A DNA stretch of 48,845 nt, from positions 1 to 48,845 of the forward strand of contig JAFZLJ010000125.1 in assembly GCA_017551545.1 (NCBI GenBank), written 5' to 3'. A program made the translations under genes and the position numbers. The notes beneath the pieces are model-generated. The model had not been told where the DNA came from. It saw only the letters and a list, made by a program, of their open reading frames with translations, and did no database searches. The DNA comes from Treponema sp. Lineage in GTDB: Bacteria; Spirochaetota; Spirochaetia; Treponematales; Treponemataceae. This document shows, in pieces, positions 32,401 to 41,100 of the stretch. Positions within the stretch are counted from its first letter, which is position 1, and the number at the start of each line of letters is the position of its first letter.

Positions 32401-32785
32401 CGGAGCAGTTATATTACGAACAAACCCAGATACAAATAAAAAAGAAATCTTTGCAACCCAGCGCGGTTACGGCGAATACAAAGACGGCTGGGAAATCCCT
32501 GGAGGCAAACTTGAACCAGGAGAGACTCCAGAGGCTTGTATTGTACGTGAAATTCGAGAAGAACTTGCTACAGAAATAAAAGCAGAGTGGATCCTTGGGG
32601 TAGTGGACTACGATTATCCTAACTTCCATCTGACAATGCATTGTATTTTGTGTACCATTGTTTCAGGAGAGCTTAAACTCCTTGAACACGAAGCTGCCAA
32701 ATGGCTAAACAAAGAAACCTTGCGTTCTGTTGATTGGCTTCCTGCTGATCAGTTGATTTTGGATAAGATTGAAGAGATATTGTAG
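32381..32785 (+). CDS. MutT-like NUDIX pyrophosphohydrolase
   Basis: A 134-aa protein with the Nudix box [22 protein letters not shown] (GX5EX7REUXEE) at about residues 37-58 and SGAVILRTN at the N-terminus, like the (deoxy)nucleoside-triphosphate pyrophosphohydrolase group (8-oxo-dGTP-type). Starts inside the helicase gene (20-bp overlap), so it is translated with it. Codon use is richer in G+C than the helicase, suggesting different origins. It may clean up oxidised nucleotides, or hydrolyse a nucleotide signal of the helicase system (inference). Confidence 0.85.
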   Translation: MKQITVSGAVILRTNPDTNKKEIFATQRGYGEYKDGWEIPGGKLEPGETPEACIVREIREELATEIKAEWILGVVDYDYPNFHLTMHCILCTIVSGELKLLEHEAAKWLNKETLRSVDWLPADQLILDKIEEIL

Positions 32786-32931
32786 AACAGGTCTGTAATC
32801 TTTTAAAGTATAAAGGGATTGTAGTGGTTTTCATAAATAAAAAGCAGATATATAACTAAAAAAATATAATCATATATCAAGAGTACTTTTTATATCTTAT
32901 ATACATTTACGCGTAGTTCATAATAAAAAAG

Positions 32932-32968
32932 AATAACGGTGTTTATATATAACTTTTACACCGTTATT
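32932..32968. terminator. bidirectional intrinsic terminator
   Basis: AATAACGGTGT (32932-32942) and ACACCGTTATT (32958-32968) form an 11-bp stem; TTCTTTTTT follows on the plus strand and CTTTTTT on the minus strand. It serves the minus-strand ClpP-like gene and possibly the NUDIX transcript. Confidence 0.8.
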
Positions 32969-32996
32969 TCTTTTTTGGAAAAATTATTTCACAGTT

Positions 32997-33677
32997 TTAT
33001 TTTCTAGGGATAAATCCTCTGTTTTGTTGCTGAATCGGCATTGCAATTGGTAATCCTTGAGGGATTCCATTTTGAAATATTTGAGGAGGGACTTGAATTG
33101 GCATAGGTATATTTTCTGCAGAAACAGGCCCAATAGAAGTAACGTTTTCACCCATTGGAATCTGCAATTTTGAAATTTCATGTACAAGTCCAAATTCTTT
33201 TGCTTTTTCATAATTAAAAGTTGTTCTTGCGTTCATTAAATCTTTGACTGTTGCTATTTTTTTATTTGTTATATCAGCAATGATGCCTGCAATGTTCTCT
33301 TGGTCAATTTTCAACCCTTTAAGAATTTCTTCGACCTGTTTTTCGTCCATAGTCATAACACCGTTACATTGAAGAGTTACAGATGGATTATGAATTAAAA
33401 AACGTGATCTTGGTTCGCAAAAACGTTTTATTCCAGCTGAGTAAATTACAACTCCGATAGAATCAACACTTCCAAAATTGTAAGTGTATAATTCAGCAGG
33501 AATGTGTTTCAGGTAATTGTATACTGAAATTCCTTGTGCTACATCTCCTCCTGGAGATGATATAAGAAGATGGATTCTGTTGGTTCCCATTTTTAAGAGG
33601 TTATCAACAGTCTGAAGAAGGGCACTGGCTGAGCCCTGATTGATTGGTGCCAGTAAACGAATAAAGGATTCTTTCAC
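32997..33677 (-). CDS. ClpP/SppA-like serine protease, stand-alone
   Basis: Start set at GTG 33677 because GGAGG lies 6 nt upstream on the minus strand; the frame is open for 48 further codons but without a ribosome site. The 226-aa product has the ClpP fold: LLISSPGGDVAQGISVYNYL (oxyanion GG), SVDSIGVVIYSAG (nucleophile Ser region), and FLIHNPSVTL (catalytic His). ClpP peptidases have about 195 aa; here a Pro/Gln-rich tail (PMPIQVPPQIFQNGIPQG) is added. Orphan ClpP-like proteases act as phage head proteases or protein-quality enzymes; no phage genes are near. No AAA+ unfoldase sits beside it. Confidence 0.8.
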   Translation of the reverse strand: MKESFIRLLAPINQGSASALLQTVDNLLKMGTNRIHLLISSPGGDVAQGISVYNYLKHIPAELYTYNFGSVDSIGVVIYSAGIKRFCEPRSRFLIHNPSVTLQCNGVMTMDEKQVEEILKGLKIDQENIAGIIADITNKKIATVKDLMNARTTFNYEKAKEFGLVHEISKLQIPMGENVTSIGPVSAENIPMPIQVPPQIFQNGIPQGLPIAMPIQQQNRGFIPRK

Positions 33678-33778
33678 TTTATTCCTCCTTTTGGCCCCAA
33701 AAGACACATTGACAGAAAAAAATAATTCTGTTATTTTTAAATATCTATTTTTTTGTTCCTTTGGAGCAGAATATTCAA

Positions 33779-33813
33779 GGCAGTTATCTATTCCCGTAGA
33801 TACTGCCTTTTTT
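33779..33813 (+). terminator. hairpin followed by T-run (orphan terminator-like element)
   Basis: GGCAGTTATCTA and TAGATACTGCC pair with one bulge around a 6-nt loop, then TTTTTT follows on the plus strand. No plus-strand gene precedes it for 990 bp, so it may end an antisense transcript or be a structured leader of the ClpP-like gene. Confidence 0.45.
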
Positions 33814-33931
33814 GTTGTCAAATAGCCAACGGCGTAACAACTATACTTAAAAGATAATAAAAAAAAGTAGAAAAGGCAAGGGAAAAATGTAAAAAAATCT
33901 CAAAAAAAATAATTAAAAATCGAGAAATTGC

Positions 33932-33980
33932 AAAATAAACAATATATTTGAGAAAATTTAGTAAAAATATTGTTTATTTT
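33932..33980. promoter_or_regulatory. perfect 14-bp inverted repeat over the RloA-like gene promoter
   Basis: AAAATAAACAATAT (33932-33945) and ATATTGTTTATTTT (33967-33980), 21-bp spacer. The right arm contains the -35 (TTGTTT, 33970-33975), 17 bp from TATAAT at 33993-33998. A clear candidate operator. Confidence 0.65.
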
Positions 33981-34023
33981 GTCGATAAATGATATAATAG
34001 ATATACTTTTTTGAGGTAATCAC

Positions 34024-35286
34024 ATGTTGATAGAATTTAGTGTTGAAAACTTTCGTTCATTTAAGGAGAAACAGACCTTTTCTCTTCTAGCTTCTAAGGA
34101 CAAAGAACTCTTAGATGAAAATAGTTTTCAAAGTGGAAAATATAATCTCTTAAAAACTGCTCTTATTTATGGTGCAAATTCAAGTGGTAAGTCTAATTTA
34201 TTTATGGCACTAAATTTCTTTAGGAATTTTGCAATTTTTTCTGGGCCCAAAAGTCAGAGAGGAGAGCCAATTCCTTCTACTCCATTTATGTTGGATGCCG
34301 ATACTCAAAATAAGCCGACTTCATTTGAATTAATGTTTATTCTTCCAGATAATGGGGTTCGTTACAGATATGGTTTTTCATTTACTAGTGCAAAAATTAC
34401 AGACGAGTATTTGTTCGCAGTAAATAAAATTAAAGAGATACCTTTATTTGAACGTAACGAACAAGATATATTTTTCAATAAAACATATTTTTCTGAGGCA
34501 ACAAATTTTAATCCAAAAATTGTACGTGAAAATGCCAGTTATCTTTCTGTATGTGCGCAAAATAATGGAGAGATAACAGGGAAAATAATACAATATTTTA
34601 GAAGGATTTGGATAACATCCGGAATTAATACACCTCCATTTATTACAATGAATAGATTAGATAGTGGAGAAGATTTATCTAGAATTACAAAGTTTTTACA
34701 ATTTGCAGATATTCAAGTACAAGGGCTTGAAAGAAAGAAAATTCCTGTTAATTTTGATAGTGCAGATCCAGATTTTGCAAATTTCTTTAAAAAGAAATTT
34801 CCTGATGCACAGGAAGATCATATTCTTTATGCACATAATTTATATAAAAAATCTGAAAAAGTTGGATTACATTATTTTACAGATGAAGATGAATCATTAG
34901 GAACAAGAAAACTCTTTGAATATGCAGGTATTATTCTTCCGGTTTTGGATAATGGGGGAATCTTATTTATTGACGAATTTGATTCTTCTCTTCATCCTTT
35001 GGTTGTAGAAAATATTGTTAAACTTTTTAATAATCCAATTATTAACCAAAAAAATGCTCAATTGATTATTTCATGTCAATCGGTCTCTCTTATGACAAAT
35101 AAAATGTTTAGAAGAGATCAAATCTGGTTGTGTGAAAAAAATGATTTTGGAGCTTCGGATTTGTATTCTTTGATGGATATTGATGAACCTGTTAGAAAAG
35201 ATGCTCTTTATAATAAAAATTATCTTGCAGGGAAATATGGAGCAGTTCCTTCAATTGATGTGATTCGTTTGCAAATGGGGATGTAA
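34024..35286 (+). CDS. AbiLi/RloA-like AAA+ (OLD/SMC-type) ATPase
   Basis: A 420-aa ATPase with LIEFSVENFRSFKEKQTFSL at the start, Walker A GANSSGKSN (about 50-58), and near the C-terminus LDNGGILFIDEFDSSLHPLVV (Walker B/signature-D-loop) and AQLIISCQSVSLM. This is the OLD/RloA architecture of abortive-infection ATPases. The next gene is RloB-like and begins at the base after this stop codon, which fits the AbiL system. Ribosome site GAGGT, and promoter under a 14-bp inverted repeat. Confidence 0.88.
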   Translation: MLIEFSVENFRSFKEKQTFSLLASKDKELLDENSFQSGKYNLLKTALIYGANSSGKSNLFMALNFFRNFAIFSGPKSQRGEPIPSTPFMLDADTQNKPTSFELMFILPDNGVRYRYGFSFTSAKITDEYLFAVNKIKEIPLFERNEQDIFFNKTYFSEATNFNPKIVRENASYLSVCAQNNGEITGKIIQYFRRIWITSGINTPPFITMNRLDSGEDLSRITKFLQFADIQVQGLERKKIPVNFDSADPDFANFFKKKFPDAQEDHILYAHNLYKKSEKVGLHYFTDEDESLGTRKLFEYAGIILPVLDNGGILFIDEFDSSLHPLVVENIVKLFNNPIINQKNAQLIISCQSVSLMTNKMFRRDQIWLCEKNDFGASDLYSLMDIDEPVRKDALYNKNYLAGKYGAVPSIDVIRLQMGM

Positions 35287-35892
35287 ATGGCACATGAAAA
35301 AAGAAGTGTAATACTAAAACGTTCTTCAAAAAGAAAAAGACAATTAAGGAAAATATTAATTGTATGTGAAGGTAAGAAAACGGAGCCATTATATTTTAAA
35401 TCTTTTCCTGAAAAACCAGATGTATTTGATTCTTTAGATGTTGAAGGTGTTGGAAACAATACAATTTTTGTAGTAAAGAAAGCAATTGAATTACGAGATA
35501 AAGCACTTAAAGAAGGTAATCCTTATATTGAGACATGGGCTGTTTTTGATAAAGATGACTTTTCTCAAAAAGATTTTGAATTTGCAATTAGTACTGCAGT
35601 AGAAAATAAAATTCATGTTGCATATTCTATTGAATGTTTTGAATTATGGTATTTATTGCATTTTAATTATTACGATACAGCAATAAATAGAAGTGATTAT
35701 TATGATAAATTATCTATTTTATTAAAACAAAAATATGAAAAAAATAATGAAAATATGTATTCATTGTTGAAGACAAGAATTGATACAGCAATAAAAAACG
35801 CATCGAAATTGCATGTAAGACAAATGTTATTCCCATTAGACGAACAAAACCCTATAACGCTGGTTTATGAATTAGTTCAGAAGCTACGATAA
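35287..35892 (+). CDS. RloB/AbiLii-like protein
   Basis: A 201-aa protein. ILIVCEGKKTEPLYFKSF near residue 24 is the TOPRIM-like (VxCEGxxTE) signature of RloB, followed by TWAVFDKDDF and AYSIECFELWYLLHF, both typical of the family. In AbiL-type pairs the RloB protein is the presumed toxic nuclease released by the RloA ATPase on infection (family knowledge, not shown here). No gap separates the two genes. Confidence 0.87.
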   Translation: MAHEKRSVILKRSSKRKRQLRKILIVCEGKKTEPLYFKSFPEKPDVFDSLDVEGVGNNTIFVVKKAIELRDKALKEGNPYIETWAVFDKDDFSQKDFEFAISTAVENKIHVAYSIECFELWYLLHFNYYDTAINRSDYYDKLSILLKQKYEKNNENMYSLLKTRIDTAIKNASKLHVRQMLFPLDEQNPITLVYELVQKLR

Positions 35893-36156
35893 CCTTTGGG
35901 ATGACATACAGAATAATATATCAGGTATATTTCTTTAGAAATTAAAAAAATATTTCTTAATGTGTAGGTTGTTGATTATTGAACAATTTCAGAAAGAGCG
36001 CGGTTAACTAATCCAATAACTTCTGCTTCTGAAAGCGCACGGAATAGAACTGTATTACTTATAGAATCCTAACGTATAATAGGCATTTCTGTTTTATTAT
36101 ATTATAGGTCATGATATAATAAAAATATGTAAAACAAACCTTTAGGAGGCCCTCAC
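35893..36156. other. non-coding gap with an antisense gene fragment
   Basis: 264 bp without an intact gene. On the minus strand, 35976-36068 encodes a 30-residue protein-like run (DSISNTVLFRALSEAEVIGL...) ending in a proper stop but preceded by TAG and without a start: probably a C-terminal remnant of an unidentified gene. TATAAT-like boxes for the tautomerase gene follow near 36115. Confidence 0.35.
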
Positions 36157-36498
36157 ATGCCAATGATAGAAGCCAAGGTAACCATGCAGTTACCTGCAGA
36201 AAAAAGAGACATTTTAAAAGCCGAGTTCGGTAAAGCAATAACCATTATGGGAAAGCCGGAGTCTTATCTGATGATTAATCTGGTTGACGCTCAGGATCTG
36301 TACTTTGGCGGGAACAAGCTTGATAAAGGGGCTTATGTTGAAGTTAAAGTTCTTGGTAGCGTAGATGGAGGAGCCAGCGACAAGATGACGGCCCGGGTGT
36401 GCGAGATTCTGCAGAATGAACTTGGAATTCCTGGGAACGCGGTTTATGTTTCGTATTGGGGAACCGGCAACTGGGGTTGGAAAGGCGGGAACTTTTAA
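36157..36498 (+). CDS. MIF-family tautomerase-like protein
   Basis: A 113-aa protein matching macrophage migration inhibitory factor/phenylpyruvate tautomerase: Pro2 after Met1 (the catalytic base once Met is removed), YLMINLVDAQDLYFGGNKL, AYVEVKVLGS, and the C-terminal NWGWKGGNF, equal in place to MIF N-W-G-W-N-x-x-x-F. Usual family length is about 115. Substrate unknown. Strong AGGAGG site; monocistronic. Confidence 0.9.
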   Translation: MPMIEAKVTMQLPAEKRDILKAEFGKAITIMGKPESYLMINLVDAQDLYFGGNKLDKGAYVEVKVLGSVDGGASDKMTARVCEILQNELGIPGNAVYVSYWGTGNWGWKGGNF

Positions 36499-36564
36499 CA
36501 AAATAAAATAGCTTACTTAATCTTTCTTCTAAAGAAAATATATAAAACTATTTGATTTTTCTTT

Positions 36565-36593
36565 TTGACAATAATCACATATTATATTATACT
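36565..36593 (+). promoter_or_regulatory. consensus promoter of the XRE-ImmA gene
   Basis: TTGACA (36565-36570), 17-bp spacer, TATACT (36588-36593), with ATG 36617 behind GGAGG. Confidence 0.65.
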
Positions 36594-36616
36594 TATTATA
36601 TAATGTGGAGGTTATT

Positions 36617-37747
36617 ATGGCTTTAGCAGATTTGGGTAGAAATGTCAGAAGGTATATGAAACTTCAGAAGCTTTCTATTCCTCAACTGGCAGAAAAAAGC
36701 GGTTTGGGAACAGCTACTCTTTCAAATATTCTTAACAAAAAAGCGTCTCCAAATTCTTCGACATTAATAAAAATCTCAACAGCGCTTGGTGTTTCTTTTC
36801 CTGAATTACTGGCAGAAACTCCAAAGTTAAAAACATTAAGATTCAGAACTAATACAAAGCTTACTGCAAGAGAAATAGCAGAAAGAGATCAGCTGGAAAT
36901 AGATTCTGCTATCTGGCTTAAAAATTATGTTTCTCTTGAAGAATTAACAGGAAAGAAATCAAATTACAAACTCAACAAAGTTGTTGCTAAAGATCCGAAT
37001 GAAGCAGCCAAAGAAGTCAGAAAAATCTTTAATATCAAAGAAGATGCGCCTGTATATGATATAGTTTCTCTTGTCGAAAATGCTGGAATAAAACTTTACC
37101 TGCATGACTTTAACTTCCAGAAAACTTTTGGTCTTTCGGTAAATGAAGAAGATGGTGGTCCTGCAATAATAGTTAATAACAGTGAGAATATTAGTGTTGA
37201 GCGTAAGATATTCACTATAGCTCATGAGTTAGGACATCTTATACTTCATAAAACTTCTTTTGATGGTAAGTTTGCAGAAGAAAATGATGCAGAAGAAAAA
37301 GAAGCAGACACTTTTGCCGCAGAATTTTTGATGCCGGAAAAAGCTTTTATAAAACAATGGGAAGCTCATAGCGGAATCTCCTGGGTAGATGCTGTTTTAC
37401 AGATAAAGCAGTATTTTGGTGTAAGTTATAAAACAGTTTTGTATCGCCTGAATTCTCTTATAGGAGATCGCTTTGAACCTGGTCATTTATATAAAGAATT
37501 TGCAAGACTTTATCGCATAAAATACAACCATGATTTGAAAAATAATTATGAGCCTAAATCTATATCTGAAATAGTTCCTGCTTTGGACGAGCCGGCAGAA
37601 CTTTCTCCATTCAGTTTTACAGAAGAAAGATTTGAACGACTGATTCGCCAGGCCTATGAACAGCAAAAAATTACAATAAGTCGTGCAGCTGAAATCTTGA
37701 ATCTTTCCACAATGCAAATGAGGGAGAGAGTTGCCGAATGGCTGTAA
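36617..37747 (+). CDS. XRE regulator-ImmA/IrrE metallopeptidase
   Basis: Start set at ATG 36617 (5 nt after GGAGG) over an in-frame GTG four codons upstream. The 376-aa protein has an N-terminal XRE HTH (LGRNVRRYMKLQKLSIPQLAEKSGL...) and a zinc-peptidase domain with HELGH at about 203-207 and EKEADTFAAEFLMP, the ImmA/IrrE signature. Such proteins cleave repressors to switch on mobile-element or stress genes. The C-terminal third ends in an HTH-like TISRAAEILNLSTMQMRERVAEW. The next gene is a short or broken ORF. Confidence 0.9.
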   Translation: MALADLGRNVRRYMKLQKLSIPQLAEKSGLGTATLSNILNKKASPNSSTLIKISTALGVSFPELLAETPKLKTLRFRTNTKLTAREIAERDQLEIDSAIWLKNYVSLEELTGKKSNYKLNKVVAKDPNEAAKEVRKIFNIKEDAPVYDIVSLVENAGIKLYLHDFNFQKTFGLSVNEEDGGPAIIVNNSENISVERKIFTIAHELGHLILHKTSFDGKFAEENDAEEKEADTFAAEFLMPEKAFIKQWEAHSGISWVDAVLQIKQYFGVSYKTVLYRLNSLIGDRFEPGHLYKEFARLYRIKYNHDLKNNYEPKSISEIVPALDEPAELSPFSFTEERFERLIRQAYEQQKITISRAAEILNLSTMQMRERVAEWL

Positions 37748-37894
37748 TTGCAAATGCTTTTGAAACTAGTAGAAGCAGATTTGATTACAGTTTCTCACGC
37801 CGAAAAAGTAGCTAGAAAGATTAATCAGGTAAATCCGGAAATTAACGATAGGATTTTGCAAGATTTCTTAGATAAATTAAGCAGAGACATTTAA
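37738..37894 (+). pseudogene. short or broken downstream partner of ImmA
   Basis: ATG 37738, 7 nt after AGGGAGAG and overlapping the ImmA gene's end, opens only 25 codons (MAVIANAFETSRSRFDYSF...). Frame +1 from ATG 37754 runs 46 codons (MLLKLVEADLITVSHAEKVARKI ... LQDFLDKLSRDI). The second has the look of a protein C-terminus and the first of an N-terminus, so an intact partner gene may have lost its middle. ImmA proteins are often coupled to a small partner or toxin; identity unknown. Confidence 0.4.
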
Positions 37895-38004
37895 ATAATT
37901 ACTGCAAAAATATATATAATTAAATAGTAGCGATATTTGTACCAATGACTAGGGAACTTGGTACACGTTCCTGTGTATGCTACAATAAATCAAATTATCA
38001 AACC

Positions 38005-38082
38005 CCCGGCAGCAACGCCTTCGTTCCCTCTGTTGCCGGCCTTATAATCGCCGCAGAGGTTGCGGATGTGTTTAGGGAATAG
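38005..38082 (+). pseudogene. tcdA C-terminal fragment (diverged second copy)
   Basis: PGSNAFVPSVAGLIIAAEV at 38005-38061 is identical at 18 of 19 residues to TcdA at 1834-1890, followed by ADVFRE and TAG where TcdA has VKDLTQFHVTDLFRE, i.e. about nine codons are missing. Many third codon positions differ, so this is not a recent duplication. No frame upstream continues it. Confidence 0.8.
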
Positions 38083-38146
38083 GGTGAACTCATAATGACA
38101 AAAAAACATATTATTAGTATACTTTTTCGTTAAGGAGTCGGTTTCT

Positions 38147-41100
38147 ATGAAGAAAAACTATCTGCACAAAATTGCGACCACTATACTTCTGTTATGGGGG
38201 GGGGTACTCTCTTTAACTAGTCTTATTTCCTGTGAAAATTTCTTAAAAGCTGCTGATATAAAAAGGGAAATAGAAGATGCCATTGCTTATAATAATGCAC
38301 CTGAATGTACAGTTGTTTTCCGTGCAGACTCAAGTTTCGGTGAATTTCTGGGAAATGCAGAAAGAACCTGTAAAGTTGGTTATGAAACTGAAGTACAGTT
38401 TGAATTAAATACCGAAGATTATGTATTCAAAGGGTTTAAGGCTGTAAGCCAGGCAGATAAAAATGAAAGCCGTGCAGATTGTGTAGAATTTAAAGAGATT
38501 TCAAAAGATATAAGAAAAGGTGTTTATAAATATACAATTAAGCTTTTGCGTACTGTAAAAGATATATCAATTCAACCTGAATGTATTGCTATTCCTGCTG
38601 TGGAATCATATTCTCCTGTTAGTACGGAACGCCAGTTTGCAAACGTTCCAATCAGTATTACATTTAATAATCCTATCGAAGGTTCTGAAAATCAGGACAA
38701 TATACTTGCAGGTTTACAGCTTACAATGTACAGTACTGATCTTTCGAATTATTTTACAACGCCTGAGTTTGATTCGCAGAATAAAACTTTGACAATAAGA
38801 CCTAAAAATGAAAAAGAGTTTGGAGATAATTCTCTGGAAGTATTTGTAAAAAATCTTCCGAATACCATAATTCCTGCAGTTGTTGTTTCCTTTGATGCAA
38901 ATACATTTCTTAATATAGATGGTTATCAAGTTCCGCTTAAGGTAGAAAGTTTTAGTGTGAGTTATAAGGCAGATATAGATTTGACCCCACCGGAAGAATA
39001 TGCTTTTTTTGTATCAAGGAAAAAAATAACCTTGGAAAATGCTCCAACCTTTGAGGATGATGATAAATTTATTATTGGAACTACTAAGGACAGAAAAAAC
39101 CGTACAAATGGACTTATATATATTTACGGCTATTATAACATCAAATCTGGCATTAAGAATGTTATTGTAACAGAACAAAGAACAAATGACTCTGACGGAA
39201 CAGTAGTTACTGAAGAGCCTATACAAACAGTGTACACAAAACAATCAAAGAAAATGCAGATTTCTTCTTCTAATACAGATAATTTCTTTTGTATAGAGCA
39301 CCAGATTAAACAGGGTGATGAAAATGACAGAAATGATGGCGCAATTATGCTTAAAGTTGTTGTTACAAGTGACTCTGGAATACCTTCGCAAGAAAAGATT
39401 TTTACTGCGATTAAAAAAACAGTAATAGAGATTAATCTTAATAACCCGGATGACATGAAGTTTACAAATGATCTTGATTTTTTTGAAAAATATAGGAATC
39501 AGGGAGCTGCTTTTCAGGGAGCTGCTTTTAATGAAACAGAATTTAAACAAAGCCTTAAACATATTCATTGGGGTAATATATTAAATATTATTAGTCCAAT
39601 TTATGATGGTGTCTGGTATAATCCGGAAGATATTACAGTGCAATATAAATACACCGGTAAAGAAGAGTTTGAAACTGCAACACCTCTTGAAGATGATTAT
39701 TATAAACCTTTATTTGATATTAATCTGGATGTAGATTCTGTTTCAGGACTTGAAATGCAATTTAAAGTTTCAGATGATTTAGGTAATTCACTTGTGTTCG
39801 ATGTTACAATTCCTTCATCAGAAGATTTTGGTTACACTACCAGGTATAATGTTGATCATGATAGAGTTTTCCGATTTTATAATACTTTAGGAAAGAATGT
39901 TGCTGCCATATTGCTTATAAAGACCAGTCCTGATGGAACAAAAACTGCAAAAGAATATAGTGTTTATCAAAAGGAAGTAACAATACCTCTTGAGCAGAAT
40001 TGTACTTATAAGTTTTCACCTATTTTGGAAGGAAATATCGACACCCTGGGTTGCTTTTGGACAGAGATAGTAGAAGATTTGGTCATTAGCAGTGTTTTCG
40101 AACCTACTGATGTGGGAGAAGTTGAATTAAAGAATGTCGAAGGGACAGAGCTTCCTGTGGACTTTGTAAGAAGCAATTCAGCCGGCTACCTACATGGAAC
40201 TATTCATCTGGCTGATGATTCCTGGAGTAAATATGATGCAATTTATACAGAACTTACCACGCATGTAAAGTCAAATAACCGCTGGGAAGATAAGAAGAAA
40301 AAACTTTTTTTTGAGAAAGGAAGACTTACTGCGACTTTTGAAGTAACGACCTCCAGTATGTATGAAAAAGGATGCTCTTTTATTGTATATGGTATGAAGG
40401 GGAATACAATGTCAACTGGAACAGAGTGTGTAGTTCCAACAATTACGCCGACTATCTATAATGATAACATTTCGCCAGGTTGTTTCTATGAAAAATTTAA
40501 TGAAGATTATTATAAATATACAATAACGGATTCTCATTCAGGACCTGATTACGGTATTGTTTCGCTGCTTTCTGAATCAGATAACATAGAGGTTGTTGTA
40601 AAACAATATCGTGCTGACAAAAGTACAGGTTTTGTAGCATTAATTCCAATTTGGGATGTAATAAATGTAAATCCTCAGCAATCCCCCAAGACTAGAATTG
40701 TGGTTTATGATAAAGCAGGTAATGAAGGGAACCGACTTTCAGGTGGAGGTTGGTTAAAGTTATTACCGGCAATTCAATCTATAAAAAAAGCGGAACAAGA
40801 GAACTCAGAAGAACCCCCAAAAGAAAATACATGGGATTTGTCATTAACCCCTGTATCTTACTATGGTGATACTTATCTTATATTGCATGATTTTGATGTT
40901 GCAAACGACTCTATTGATTATATTTATACAATCAATGATTCAGATAATGCTTATGATACATGGACCGAATGGCAAAACCTTGATGATGAGGGAAACCCTG
41001 TTGAGCAACAAGGTTTGACTGTTACTTTGCCCCAAAACAAAATGGTTAAAATTGTAAGAAAGTATGGCAACAGTTCCACTTCCAATTGTTACTGTCCTCC

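Noticed and set aside
33678..33821. N-terminal extension of the ClpP-like protease
   Set aside because: The extension begins with TTG without a ribosome site and crosses a hairpin; GGAGG before GTG 33677 is far better.
33980..33996. WYL-type palindrome before the RloA-like gene (TGTCGATAAATGATA)
   Set aside because: 12 of 15 matches, and the left half-site is lost; the better explanation for this promoter is the 14-bp inverted repeat overlapping it.
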